A DNA stretch of 64,000 bases, taken from assembly GCF_036492425.1 (NCBI RefSeq), contig NZ_AP025292.1:434001-498000 (forward strand), written 5' to 3'. Of this stretch, positions 24,151-33,397 are shown piece by piece. Numbering within the stretch: the stretch's first letter is position 1; each line of letters opens with the position of its first letter. A program made the translations under genes and the position numbers. Below the pieces are notes generated by a model that worked only from the letters and a program-made list of their open reading frames with translations, was not told where the DNA came from and searched no databases. This stretch comes from Persicobacter psychrovividus (lineage in GTDB: Bacteria; Bacteroidota; Bacteroidia; Cytophagales; Cyclobacteriaceae).

Positions 24151-26616
24151 TTAAAATTCGATAATCACACCAATGGAAGGCACCAATGTGCCGTTGGTCT
24201 GCGGAATAAAATCAGGGACAAAGCTTCCTGGATTATTCGGGTCGGGAATGGTGCTGTTTGGGTTATTTGGGTTCGGGATGTCGTTACCAAAATCGTTCGG
24301 ATCCCTGACCAGTTCACCGTTACCATCCTCCAAAGCGGTTAGTGCAGCTTGCGATTCCTGACTGAAAGCATAGGCATTCTGAATATCGAGGTAGAAGTTC
24401 AGGCTCCAGTTGTCGAAGAAATATTTCTTGTCGATTCTCACATCAAGCTGATGGAAATTTCCTGCACGCTGTGTGTTGAGCTGATTTTCATAATCTTTGA
24501 TCCCGACACGGTTTTCGAGCCAGTAGTCTCTTTTCATACTTGCCTCCACATTGTAAGGCGTAAAAGGGCTTCCCCCAGAAAATAGCCATCGGGCACCAAT
24601 TTCCCAGTTTCTTTTCAGTTGCTTTCCTGCCGTAAGGCTGACAATATTTTGGTTATCCCATGAAGAAGGTACAAACTGATTGTTGGCATCGGTGTATTCT
24701 GAACGCACCCAGGTGTAGGCGAGTAAACCATAGAAGCCGTTGTGAAATTTTTGTTGCGCGAGAAATTCAAAACCATAGGCACGGCCCTTGGCTGTAGAAG
24801 TTACAGGCTCGTCGCCAATCACTCCGAAATCGGCACCGAGGTTAGCCAAAGCGACCTGCTGACGAATTGAAAATGGGGAGTTGCTGTATTTTTTATAGAA
24901 TCCTTCTGCGGTAAATCGTAAGTTTTTATCGTCGATGCGGTACTCGAGCCCACCCACCAAATGCTCGGCCTTAATGTACTTTAGCCCATCGTTTTGATTG
25001 ACCAGATTCCCCTCTTCCCGATAGCCAAGCGTAGTATAAGAAGGCAACTGATAATAGATGCCCGTATTGAAATTAACACTGACCTTTTGTGTCAGGGCAT
25101 AAGAGGCTGAAAAGCGAGGCGAAAGCTGTTCAAGAAGGTTGCTCATTCCATCGGTGTAGTTGTTGGCATCAGCCCTGAAGCCGAGTGAAAGAGAGAGTCT
25201 TTCATCAAAAAAGCCTTTGGTTACCTGCCCGAATACATTCCATTTCACCAGGTCGAGTTCACTTGAATAATTGATCGGGATCGTTTTGTCGGCGACAGCT
25301 GAATAGGCGAGGAAAGAGCTTCGGTTGGTGTACCGGGCAAATTCAGACCCCACCCCATAATTAATTGCCCAGCCGTTTACTTTTCGGTAATCTTCGAGGC
25401 GTAATTTGTTTTCAGCCTCAGTGGACAGGTAATCGAGGGTTTTGGGCTGACTTTCATCGTTGTTTAAATGTTTGTAAGAGGTATTTTTAAGCATATTCCG
25501 ACTCAATACCGCTGTGAATACCCCATTGTCATGGAAGTGTTCGAACTTAGAACCGATAGCGTATGTCCATTGGTTTTGGATCGGGATTTGGTCGTAGGTG
25601 TATTTGTTGGCGCGGTAATTCTCATCCGTCGTATCTTCGAGGACTTTATCGTTCAGCGAAAAATCATCTAAAGAGCCCAGACTTACGAAGGTAAGCTGAT
25701 TTTTATTGTTGAATTTATGTTTGACTTTGGCCTGATAGTCATTGTAAGTAGGGAGGAAAGGCAAGCCCAACACGGAAAACAGAAACTGCAAATAGGATCT
25801 TCTTGCACTGAGGATGAAGGTGGTGTTTTCTGCCAGTGGACCTTCGAGTGTTACCCCAAGATCGCTGGCGCCCACAATTCCATTGAAGGTAAGTTGATCG
25901 TCGCGGCCATCTTTTTGCTCAAATTCAAATACAGAACTCAAAGCATTGCCGCGGTTGGCAGGAAATGCACCACTGTAAAATTCTACCTCACGAATAAAAT
26001 CCACATTAATAATGCCCACAGGTCCACCTGAGGCTCCTTGTGTTGCAAAGTGGTTGATGTTTGGAATCTCGATACCGTCCAGGTAAAAGCGGTTTTCATT
26101 CGGTGCCCCTCCACGAATCAGAATGTCGTTCCTGAAAGAGGCGGAAGATGCTACCCCAGGCAAGGACTGCACCACTTTACTGATGTCGCGGTTACCTCCA
26201 GGGTTTCTTTTAATTTCATTGGTGCCAATGGTTCTCAGCGATAGCGGGGACTCCATTTTTCGCTCAAAGCCCTTAGCGGTAACCTCCACGCCTTCAAGCT
26301 GTGTAGCGTCTTCTGTCAGGGGGAATTTTACAATGGCTGGCCGCGAGTTGGTAACTTCGACCTCAAAAATGACTTTCGGCTTGTAGCCAACATAGCTCAC
26401 CTCAAGGTTAAACAAACCAGGCGTCAGGGCAGTGAATTCAAATTTCCCGTTGATGTCAGTTACAACACCAGTAGTGGTGCCCTGAATAACCACGTTCGCA
26501 AAGGGAATAGGCTCGTTGGTGAGCTGATTGAATACTTCTCCTCGGATAATACCGTTTTGCGCTTGGCTGATAAAGCTGACAAAAAATAGCAGGATAGAAA
26601 ACAGTAGGGATTTCAT
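24151..26616 (-). CDS. TonB-dependent receptor with carboxypeptidase-like regulatory domain
   Basis: Outer-membrane active transporter, 821 residues. Signal peptide (SLLFSILLFFVSFISQAQ), then a CarboxypepD_reg-like domain (about 21-100: GEVFNQLTNEPIPFANVVIQG). The plug follows (about 115-220) with VQSLPGVASSASFRNDILIRG, then a 22-strand barrel ending in aromatic residues (GVIIEF). There is no SusD partner beside it, so a TonB receptor of the siderophore, metal or peptide type is as likely as a glycan one. An unusual Asn-Pro-rich loop (PNPNNPNSTIPDPNNPG) lies near residue 790, just before the last strands. The substrate is unknown. Confidence 0.9.
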   Translation of the reverse strand: MKSLLFSILLFFVSFISQAQNGIIRGEVFNQLTNEPIPFANVVIQGTTTGVVTDINGKFEFTALTPGLFNLEVSYVGYKPKVIFEVEVTNSRPAIVKFPLTEDATQLEGVEVTAKGFERKMESPLSLRTIGTNEIKRNPGGNRDISKVVQSLPGVASSASFRNDILIRGGAPNENRFYLDGIEIPNINHFATQGASGGPVGIINVDFIREVEFYSGAFPANRGNALSSVFEFEQKDGRDDQLTFNGIVGASDLGVTLEGPLAENTTFILSARRSYLQFLFSVLGLPFLPTYNDYQAKVKHKFNNKNQLTFVSLGSLDDFSLNDKVLEDTTDENYRANKYTYDQIPIQNQWTYAIGSKFEHFHDNGVFTAVLSRNMLKNTSYKHLNNDESQPKTLDYLSTEAENKLRLEDYRKVNGWAINYGVGSEFARYTNRSSFLAYSAVADKTIPINYSSELDLVKWNVFGQVTKGFFDERLSLSLGFRADANNYTDGMSNLLEQLSPRFSASYALTQKVSVNFNTGIYYQLPSYTTLGYREEGNLVNQNDGLKYIKAEHLVGGLEYRIDDKNLRFTAEGFYKKYSNSPFSIRQQVALANLGADFGVIGDEPVTSTAKGRAYGFEFLAQQKFHNGFYGLLAYTWVRSEYTDANNQFVPSSWDNQNIVSLTAGKQLKRNWEIGARWLFSGGSPFTPYNVEASMKRDYWLENRVGIKDYENQLNTQRAGNFHQLDVRIDKKYFFDNWSLNFYLDIQNAYAFSQESQAALTALEDGNGELVRDPNDFGNDIPNPNNPNSTIPDPNNPGSFVPDFIPQTNGTLVPSIGVIIEF

Positions 26617-26783
26617 GATGGTATGAAGTCAGAAAATAGCGTTGATGTTGTTTTAGGTTATTTAAGTTTACGTGTAAGGTAAATTTAGTTGAGTATTTAT
26701 CAATAATATTTTAACTATTTTTATCAATGAGCTGATAGAGTTTAGTTATGTCTAATTAATCGACCGAAAAAGTTAAACAAAAA

Positions 26784-26821
26784 AAAGAGCGCCATTACCC
26801 TTAATGGGGCTGGTGCTCTTT
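26784..26821 (-). terminator. Intrinsic terminator after arginine deiminase gene
   Basis: AAAGAGCGCC and GGTGCTCTTT arms enclose a short inner stem; on the minus strand the hairpin runs into an unbroken T-run. It lies 28 bp after the deiminase stop. Confidence 0.8.
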
Positions 26822-26849
26822 AGTAATATTTTATCAACAGATCGTTGTG

Positions 26850-28070
26850 TTAGCGCAATGGTTGGCGCTCGAGTGGCATAGTCATACAACGCGGGCCACC
26901 AAGCCCTCTTGAAAGTTCTGAGGATTTGATCTCCAGGACTTCTACACCAGCTTCTTTCAATGCCCTGTTGGTATACTTGTTTCGGTCATAAGTAATGACA
27001 CGGCGCGGGCCAATGGCAAAAACATTAGCACCATCATACCACTGCTCGCGGGAAGCGTATTCAGGGTAACCTTGTGCAGTGCCAATCACTTCAAGATGTG
27101 GGATTTCCTGTTTCAGCAGGTCGATAATGGATTTGTTGACCACCTCTTCTTCGAGAATCACCTCCCCGTTACTGTCTACCCCTTTTTGGCGGTAGATGTA
27201 GGTGGTCAGGTTCATTTCCATCGCATCAGGATAAGTAACGATCAGGTTTTCATCAATCATGGTGAATACCGTATCGAGGTGCATGAAATTGCGTCGTGCA
27301 GGCAGGTGTACCTCATATACCCGCTCCACATTGCTGTTCGCCAGGGCATGTTTCGCCACTTGCTTGATCGCCTTGGGGTCGGTACGCTCGGAGTTACCAA
27401 TGGCCAACGCTTTTTCAGAAAGCACAATGACATCGCCACCTTCAATACATGGTGTTTCAGGGCTGCCATCATGCTCATAAGCATTGACATAGTTGTTCTT
27501 GAACTGTGGGTGGTGAGCAAAAATCATTTGCATGATATCGGACTCCCGCTGGCGGCCAGGGTATTTCATATGGCTTGAGATGACCCCCGACTGAATTACT
27601 GCTGCAGGGTCCCGCATAAAATAACTGTTAGGACTTGGGGTAATCAAAAAGTCCAGGTCGCCTAAATCAGCCAATGCATCTGGGCGCCACTTTCTTCTCA
27701 GGTGCTTCATGCGAATGCCTGAAGTAAGTGCTGTGGTTGCCTCGGCAAGCGACAGGTGCGCCAGAAGGTCTTCAGCAACATGTGCGTAGCCCTTTACTGC
27801 CAAGGCAGATTTGTAGGCATTCAGGCGAAGCTTTTCATCTTTCATTACATCCTGAAGGAGCCCTTCCAGACGGAAAACTTTAGCGTTGGTGTTGAGTCTT
27901 ACCAAAGCGCGGAACTCATCGTGTTCGCGTTGAATTTGCTCCAGGTAGGGAACGTCTTCAAAGAGGAATTCTTTGATATTATCAGGAGTAAGCATCTCCA
28001 GCTCAAAGCCAGGGCGGTGCATAATTACACCATTAAGTACTCCGAATTCAGACTGCAATTTCAGCTCCAT
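26850..28070 (-). CDS. arcA: Arginine deiminase
   Basis: Hydrolyses L-arginine to citrulline and ammonia; 406 residues, the family length. Guanidino-modifying-enzyme motifs are all present: PNSYFMRDP (about 151-159), EGGDVIVL, a catalytic His in FMHLDTVFT, and C395 in GGPRCMTMPLERQ. No ornithine carbamoyltransferase (arcB), carbamate kinase (arcC) or antiporter (arcD) is nearby, so this is an isolated deiminase. It may serve arginine catabolism, ammonia release for acid stress, or citrulline supply. Confidence 0.95.
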   Translation of the reverse strand: MELKLQSEFGVLNGVIMHRPGFELEMLTPDNIKEFLFEDVPYLEQIQREHDEFRALVRLNTNAKVFRLEGLLQDVMKDEKLRLNAYKSALAVKGYAHVAEDLLAHLSLAEATTALTSGIRMKHLRRKWRPDALADLGDLDFLITPSPNSYFMRDPAAVIQSGVISSHMKYPGRQRESDIMQMIFAHHPQFKNNYVNAYEHDGSPETPCIEGGDVIVLSEKALAIGNSERTDPKAIKQVAKHALANSNVERVYEVHLPARRNFMHLDTVFTMIDENLIVTYPDAMEMNLTTYIYRQKGVDSNGEVILEEEVVNKSIIDLLKQEIPHLEVIGTAQGYPEYASREQWYDGANVFAIGPRRVITYDRNKYTNRALKEAGVEVLEIKSSELSRGLGGPRCMTMPLERQPLR

Positions 28071-28198
28071 AAAATTTTATGTTTATAAGTAAGCGTCCTG
28101 TATGAGCATGCCATACAGTGCACGTTTCGATAGATCTAATAAAAATACACTCTCAGGTTAAATTGGTGAGCATATTAAAAGTTCAATTTGATTCGAAT

Positions 28199-28681
28199 TT
28201 AAAGTTTATTGGCTAAAATAGCCATTAATTTCTCCAAATACAGTTGGTCTGTCGGGTCAAAATCATTCAGCTGATCACTGTCTACATCAAGGATCATGGC
28301 AACGTTTTGGCCTTTAAATACAGGAACGACGATTTCAGATTTACTGTCTGATGAACAGGCAATATGCCCAGGAAATTGTTCTACATCAGGTACCAGAAGG
28401 GTTTGTGCTTCTGCCCATGCGCTTCCACATACGCCGCGGCCTTTCGGTATGCGGGTACAGGCGATAGGTCCCTGATATGGCCCAAGCACCAGCTGATCTT
28501 CTTTCACGATGTAAAAACCTACCCAAAAGAAATCGAAGGCTTGTTTGAGTGCCCCAGCGATATTGCTCAGGTTGGCAATCAGGTCGTCTTCATAACTGAT
28601 CAGTGCCTCAATCTGAGGAAGCAATTGTTCGTACTGATCCGCTTTTGTACTGTTACGGTCAATCAATAAGCTTTCGGCCAT
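28199..28681 (-). CDS. Free methionine-(R)-sulfoxide reductase (GAF type)
   Basis: Single GAF domain, 160 residues from the ATG at 28681 (MAESLLIDRN). The three cysteines of the fRMsr family are visible: IACTRIPKGRGVCGSAW gives two and GHIACSSDSKSEI the third. It reduces free methionine sulfoxide using thioredoxin electrons. A longer frame start overlaps ribD and is less likely. It lies 22 bp after ribD, so the two are probably cotranscribed. Confidence 0.92.
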   Translation of the reverse strand: MAESLLIDRNSTKADQYEQLLPQIEALISYEDDLIANLSNIAGALKQAFDFFWVGFYIVKEDQLVLGPYQGPIACTRIPKGRGVCGSAWAEAQTLLVPDVEQFPGHIACSSDSKSEIVVPVFKGQNVAMILDVDSDQLNDFDPTDQLYLEKLMAILANKL

Positions 28682-28703
28682 AATATATTTTTTGTTCGTA
28701 TAG

Positions 28704-29732
28704 TTATTTTTTATTGTACCAAATCGACAGTCTGTCGTTGAGGATGTATTTTTCTTCGGCAAGTTGCCCTTTTATCTTGGGGGCAAGAATGCCACTGCCG
28801 AAGGTGGCTGTTGCTGTAAAAATTCGCGCTTCATCCCAAAGGTCAGCTTGCATTATCTGATTGAGCAAACCAGCACCACCTTCGATAAATACCGAATGGA
28901 TTTTTTGCTGATATAGGTCGCTCATGAGCTGTTCAAGAAAATGCTCCTTTTTCAATGCAATGAAAGTTGTATTCCCAACGACGCCATTTTTTGTGAAATT
29001 ATAGCAACGGGTAGGTTGTGTTCCCTGAAAAAGGTGAAGGGTATTGGGGAGCACAAGGTTACGATCAATAACCACCCTGATCGGGTCTTGCCCTTTCCAC
29101 AAGCGGGCATTGAGCACGGGATTGTCGTAAAGTGCGGTATTTCTGCCCACCATAATGGCCTGCTCTTCAGTGCGCCATTTATGTACCAAAGTACGCGAAT
29201 GAATATTGCTGATCCATTTGGAATCGTAATTTTCTCTTGCCACAAAACCGTCCTGCGTCTGTGCCCATTTCAAAACGACATAAGGGCGCTTTTTCTCCAT
29301 GAAGGTGAAAAAACGGCGGTTCATCTCCCGTGCTTCCTGTTCCATGACTCCCGTGACCACCTCAATGCCCGATTCAATCATACGATGGAGCCCACTGCCA
29401 GCTACTTCAGGGTTGGAGTCTGTGGCAGCCACCACCACCCGCTTTAATTGGTGCTTGATTAACAGATCGGCACAGGGAGGGGTTTTCCCGTGGTGAGCGC
29501 AGGGTTCGAGGGTTACGTAGGCAGTGGCTTCAGGGAGCAACTGTTTGTTTTTTACATCGGCAATAGCCCGTACTTCGGCATGTCCTTCTCCTGCCCGCTG
29601 ATGCCACCCTTCGCCAATAATTTTCCCCTGATGCACAATAACGCACCCCACAATAGGATTGGGGTAGGTTGTGCCAAGCCCGAGTTTTGCCAACTCAATA
29701 GCACGGTTCATAAACTTTTGGTCTTCAGTCAT
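28704..29732 (-). CDS. ribD: Bifunctional riboflavin biosynthesis deaminase/reductase RibD
   Basis: The 342-residue protein starts at MTEDQKFMNRAIELAKLG. The N-terminal deaminase domain carries the zinc motifs HAEVRAI and PCAHHGKTPPC. The C-terminal reductase domain (about 145-342) has KWAQTQDGFVA and FIEGGAGLLNQ. It converts the pyrimidine dione product of RibA to the ribitylamino form. An alternative start 10 codons upstream is not needed for homology. Operon with the fRMsr gene; no other rib genes are close. Confidence 0.95.
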   Translation of the reverse strand: MTEDQKFMNRAIELAKLGLGTTYPNPIVGCVIVHQGKIIGEGWHQRAGEGHAEVRAIADVKNKQLLPEATAYVTLEPCAHHGKTPPCADLLIKHQLKRVVVAATDSNPEVAGSGLHRMIESGIEVVTGVMEQEAREMNRRFFTFMEKKRPYVVLKWAQTQDGFVARENYDSKWISNIHSRTLVHKWRTEEQAIMVGRNTALYDNPVLNARLWKGQDPIRVVIDRNLVLPNTLHLFQGTQPTRCYNFTKNGVVGNTTFIALKKEHFLEQLMSDLYQQKIHSVFIEGGAGLLNQIMQADLWDEARIFTATATFGSGILAPKIKGQLAEEKYILNDRLSIWYNKK

Positions 29733-29904
29733 CTTTTTATAAATCAAGCGGGCACAGGACAAGCCCAGGTTAGAATTATACCAATGGGGGCCAAAATAAG
29801 TTTTTTTTCGCCATTAGAAGCTAAAATTTTAGAGATTTTCCTTTCTGTCAATTTACTTTGCAGTTCTAAATCTTGAGATGACTCAAAAGAGATAACCTAC
29901 AACG

Positions 29905-30471
29905 ATGGAGCATAAATATAAAAGGATTGAAGATTCACGCATAGAAATCAAGCAGCTGATGTTGCCTTCAAACGCGAATTTTAGTGGGAAAATTCACGGG
30001 GGGCATATATTGTCGTTGATGGATCAGGTGGCTTTTGCCTGCGCATCCAAGCATTCAGAAACCTATTGTGTGACTGCTGCGGTAGAGCGCGTCGAGTTTC
30101 TGCACCCCATAGAGGTGGGGGAGTTGGTATCGATGAAAGCACAAATCAATTATGTTGGCAGAACGTCGATGATTGTGGGGATTCGTGTGGAGTCTGAGGA
30201 TATTAAGACGGGCACTGTAAAGCATTGTAATTCGTCGTATTTTACAATGGTGGCCAAGGATGAGCAGGGGAAAACAACCGCTGTACCAGGGCTGGTCATC
30301 AATTCTGAGAATGCTATTCGACGATTTTTGCGGGCGGCACATAAGGTAAGCTACCTGAAGACGAAAATTGAGAAGTTTAATAGCCGAAAGGTGGAGGAGT
30401 TTATGGACGAGGTTTACCTGAGTCAGCTGAAACTCTTTAATGTGAAAATTGAGCTGGATCAGAAAGATTAA
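29905..30471 (+). CDS. Acyl-CoA thioesterase, hotdog fold (YciA/ACOT type)
   Basis: The 188-residue protein has the HotDog motifs ANFSGKIHGGHILSLMDQVA (about 25-44) and VTAAVERVEFLHPIEVGE, as in acyl-CoA hydrolases. The N25/D41 region matches the catalytic Asn/Asp of this family. The C-terminal 50 residues are helical and charged, a modest extension over YciA. Monocistronic, with a terminator directly after the stop; substrate chain length cannot be inferred. Confidence 0.9.
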   Translation: MEHKYKRIEDSRIEIKQLMLPSNANFSGKIHGGHILSLMDQVAFACASKHSETYCVTAAVERVEFLHPIEVGELVSMKAQINYVGRTSMIVGIRVESEDIKTGTVKHCNSSYFTMVAKDEQGKTTAVPGLVINSENAIRRFLRAAHKVSYLKTKIEKFNSRKVEEFMDEVYLSQLKLFNVKIELDQKD

Positions 30472-30472
30472 A

Positions 30473-30510
30473 AAAAAGCGGTAAGGACAGATTTTCCTTA
30501 CCGCTTTTTT
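30473..30510 (+). terminator. Intrinsic terminator after the thioesterase gene
   Basis: A 15-bp perfect stem with A-rich base, AAAAAGCGGTAAGGA and TCCTTACCGCTTTTT. The hairpin starts 2 bp after the stop and could act in both directions. Confidence 0.9.
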
Positions 30511-30569
30511 GATCTACAGGGGTAGGTATTTCCTCCTGCTGAAGCCTGATATTTATTGTTTGCTGCTTA

Positions 30570-31409
30570 TCAGGACTCTCTTTTACTTAATTCAGCACCA
30601 CCGTTGACTTCCACATCCACGGTCAGGTGGTCGTGCCCGTCAGCTTTATAGAACAAGTGCGCTCCCCCGTCGGCTTCTCCTTTAATCAGGCTTGAAGCAT
30701 TCACCCATGCATTGGCGGCGTCGATCAATTTTACCTCGTATTTTTCTGCTTCAACAGGCACATTCAAACTCGCGCCTTCAACAGGTTCGTGGCAAAATTT
30801 TGAAGCGCCTTTGGCTTCCACCGAGATGGTATTGAAACTATTACCCGACAGGTTACATACCGCACGGTCAGCGAGTTTAATTTCCGCTTCCTGACCAATA
30901 ACAGTCGGCAGGTTGATGATCGCATTGTTCTTCACATCAGTGTTTGAGGTTTGTGTACAGTCGATGATCAGCTTAGGGACTGCCACATTTTCAGCCGCAA
31001 AAACTTTTGCCGAGTCTTTGGCAGTGATGGTCATGGGCTCGAAGCTGAAATAGGTTTTTGAAAAATCTACCTTCGCCTCGTTGGTTACGATCAGTTCATG
31101 GATCATTTTGGCACTCAGGGTAATTTGCAACTGATCGATCGCAGCACCCTCGGCAAGATAAATACTCAGGTGATTGTCATTAATTTTGAAATGCAGATTG
31201 GAGAGCTCCCCAAATCCGCTGACCTGCGCTTTGCTTTCAGAAGCATTTTGGATGTTCAGGTGCAGGTGCTGTCCAATTTCTACGGAAGTAAAATTCCCCA
31301 ATGGGACCTCAAGGCTCGATGGGCTTGGAGCAGGGCTGTCGGAGCAGCTGCTGAAGATGGCCGATAAAACGATCAGGCAGAGGAATAGAGGGTTACTTAT
31401 TTTTTTCAT
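30570..31409 (-). CDS. GIN-domain (DUF2807) lipoprotein, copy 1
   Basis: The 279-residue protein has a lipoprotein leader ending SSCSD (Cys 22). A DUF2807/GIN 'auto-transporter adhesin head' domain follows, a right-handed beta-helix visible as repeating strands (FTSVEIGQHLHLNIQNA, LIVTNEAKVDF, VAVPKLIIDC). It ends with Ala/Gly turns (GGAHLFYKADGHDHLTVDVE). It would sit on the periplasmic or outer surface; these proteins are widespread in Bacteroidota without defined function. A paralogue lies 182 bp upstream. Confidence 0.82.
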   Translation of the reverse strand: MKKISNPLFLCLIVLSAIFSSCSDSPAPSPSSLEVPLGNFTSVEIGQHLHLNIQNASESKAQVSGFGELSNLHFKINDNHLSIYLAEGAAIDQLQITLSAKMIHELIVTNEAKVDFSKTYFSFEPMTITAKDSAKVFAAENVAVPKLIIDCTQTSNTDVKNNAIINLPTVIGQEAEIKLADRAVCNLSGNSFNTISVEAKGASKFCHEPVEGASLNVPVEAEKYEVKLIDAANAWVNASSLIKGEADGGAHLFYKADGHDHLTVDVEVNGGAELSKRES

Positions 31410-31531
31410 GGTGTAAAGATCAATATGAAATAGCCGACAACAAGGGTTAATGGGGCTGTCGGATTAATTTGTAGGGCAAAGATATAAAAATTCAGGTATT
31501 TGAAGTATCCCGAATGATGATGATTAAAGCC

Positions 31532-31563
31532 AAAAAAAGCAATGCTAAAATAACATTGCTTTT
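31532..31563 (-). terminator. Intrinsic terminator between the two GIN genes
   Basis: AAAGCAATG/CATTGCTTT (31536-31562), with a T-run on the minus strand. It ends the upstream GIN gene, so the two paralogues are likely separate transcripts. Confidence 0.75.
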
Positions 31564-31591
31564 GGGATTTTAAAGAAGGGTTCAGTCTACG

Positions 31592-32410
31592 CTAAAGCGA
31601 AAGGTCTTTGATGAATTTTTCAGCACCATTATGAAGTTCTACAGTGGGAGTATAGCCATGATTCACATAATAAATTTGCGCACCATTGTTGGCTGTTCCT
31701 TTGATGTCCTCTGTGGCATCCACCCAGAGTTTGGCACCAGTATCAATGTTCAGGTCGTAAAGGGGTGCTTTGAGTGGGGCCTTGCTGTCAGGAATGAAAT
31801 CATCATTCGAGGTTTCATTGAACAGGGCACCGTTTCTTGCGCTGATGGTCACTGTGGAACTTGCATTCCCTTGAATATTGGTATGGGCTCCAGTATCCAT
31901 GGTGAGTTGTGCGCTGTGGGTTTCAAGGTCAGCGATGAATAAACTTGCGCCATTTTTAGTGTTCAGCTTCAACTCGTCCTTGACCAGTAGTTGGTCTTCA
32001 AAATTAACAATACTGTGGGTATCGATGTCCAGGTTGGCTTGATCTTCTGTGGTAATTGCCCCTTTAAGCAGGACATCGGCTTGGTTATGGACATATAATC
32101 TTTTGAGATCATAACCGAGGTGGATGGTCGTTTTTCCTTCAATTTCTTCTCCTTGTCGGGGCTTGATCATCAGTACGCCATCTTTTACGGCATAGTCCAA
32201 CTCATTAAAATCACCATTGCTGATATCCACCGAGTAGCTGCCGTCCTGAATAACCGTTACGGGGAAGTCTCGACCCGTGGCATCAATTTCCACACTGTGA
32301 AAAGGCGACATATGTTCTCCTGTGGGGTTGTCGTTGGTGGTACATGCTGAAAGGGCTACCACAGCGAGGGCAACAATCATCAGGCTTGAGAATATCTTTT
32401 TCATGTTCAT
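31592..32410 (-). CDS. GIN-domain (DUF2807) lipoprotein, copy 2
   Basis: The 272-residue protein has lipobox LSACTT (Cys 22 from the first Met). It has the same beta-helix plan as the neighbour (FHSVEIDATGRDFPVTVIQD, RLYVHNQADVLLKGAI, AKLWVDATEDIKG), ending NGAQIYYVNHGYTPTVEL. Shared order of motifs indicates an old tandem duplication, now strongly diverged. Start could be the first ATG (32410) or the third codon (32404). Confidence 0.82.
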   Translation of the reverse strand: MNMKKIFSSLMIVALAVVALSACTTNDNPTGEHMSPFHSVEIDATGRDFPVTVIQDGSYSVDISNGDFNELDYAVKDGVLMIKPRQGEEIEGKTTIHLGYDLKRLYVHNQADVLLKGAITTEDQANLDIDTHSIVNFEDQLLVKDELKLNTKNGASLFIADLETHSAQLTMDTGAHTNIQGNASSTVTISARNGALFNETSNDDFIPDSKAPLKAPLYDLNIDTGAKLWVDATEDIKGTANNGAQIYYVNHGYTPTVELHNGAEKFIKDLSL

Positions 32411-32619
32411 TTTTTATGGTTAAGGGCATAAAAACAAACACTGTGCAAGTGTAAATTATTCCTTGAAAATAGGGGGAGAGTATGAATCAGAGGCATGATA
32501 ATCAAAGCAATCGGCAAAAAAATAGCTGAAAGCAGTTTCATGAAAGCGTGGGCGCGGGAGTGTGCTACTTACGATAGGGGAAGTTTGATATTCTTTTTTC
32601 GGAGGGATACACTCTCCAA

Positions 32620-32742
32620 TTATTCTTTTTCCTCTTCAGGCTTGCCACTCATGATATACCACAGAATAATCCCTCCTGCGGTGAAAGGAGTGATGAAGGC
32701 CAATGAAATGAGGAAAGCCAGCAGGCCGTCTTCGAGCATCAT
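32620..32742 (-). CDS. Small single-pass membrane protein, 40 residues
   Basis: A short frame starts MMLEDGLLAFLISLAFIT, continues with a hydrophobic run to WYIM, and ends in an acidic-basic tail SGKPEEEKE. The N-terminus is acidic and the single TM helix spans about residues 7-31. It starts 2 bp after the stop of the 155-residue gene on the same strand, which supports translation in that operon. Not recognised; too small for routine gene calls. Confidence 0.5.
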   Translation of the reverse strand: MMLEDGLLAFLISLAFITPFTAGGIILWYIMSGKPEEEKE

Positions 32743-32744
32743 AC

Positions 32745-33212
32745 TTAATAGGTTTCAGTTGGAAAAATAGGGCGTGCGCTTATGGGGCAATTCGCACTGC
32801 AGCCTTGTTCCAGCCAATAGTTTGTTGTTGGTAGTTTTGGCATGGTAATAATATGCAGGTGCGAGACCTTTTCCTCAATTTTCACTGCCTGGTCTGTAAG
32901 ATAATTGTGTCTGGCAGTTGAAAATCCACTCACAAAAACACAGCGCATGCAAATATTGAGACTCTTAAACCCCTTTGCTAATGGGGTTAAATCACAAGGC
33001 GCACTATTCATTAATTTAGGGGAAATCTTCCGAAAGTCAAAGATTATTTTACAGCTTTGGTAACGCCGAAGCATGGGCTGAAGGGACGCTGCAATTTTGT
33101 TGATGGTGCTGTATTGGCAGCAGGCATGAAAGGTAATGGTGAAAATAGGATTTTTGTCTTCCGATAGGCATATGTCAAAATCGTTACCCTGAATTAAGTT
33201 GCTCATATTCAA
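32745..33212 (-). CDS. Hypothetical cytoplasmic protein
   Basis: The 155-residue protein is not recognised. There is no signal or TM segment. Alternating strand and helix segments (NPIFTITFHACC, CKIIFDFRKISP, MRCVFVSGFSTA, VSHLHIITM) suggest a small alpha/beta domain somewhat like STAS or SpoIIAA folds, which is inference only. Cysteines are frequent, and the tail has CSANCPI. The gene is followed after 2 bp by the 40-residue membrane protein gene. Confidence 0.5.
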   Translation of the reverse strand: MNMSNLIQGNDFDICLSEDKNPIFTITFHACCQYSTINKIAASLQPMLRRYQSCKIIFDFRKISPKLMNSAPCDLTPLAKGFKSLNICMRCVFVSGFSTARHNYLTDQAVKIEEKVSHLHIITMPKLPTTNYWLEQGCSANCPISARPIFPTETY

Positions 33213-33397
33213 TTGTTTGTCAATTATCTTTATAGTTGGAACTTTATTTACGCTACTTGGGTTGGTTAAATGTACTTTTCAGTGGTTGGATTAATTTTGT
33301 ACGATATTTGATGCAGGATAGGGGTAGTGCGAGCATCAATGCCTTATTTTGGGGTAAATCGCGTGCAGGATTGAGGGGATAATTTGTAAATTGCAGC

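Noticed and set aside
32495-32770. 91-residue plus-strand ORF
   Set aside because: Covers the small minus-strand gene; composition is not protein-like and it has no recognisable domain.
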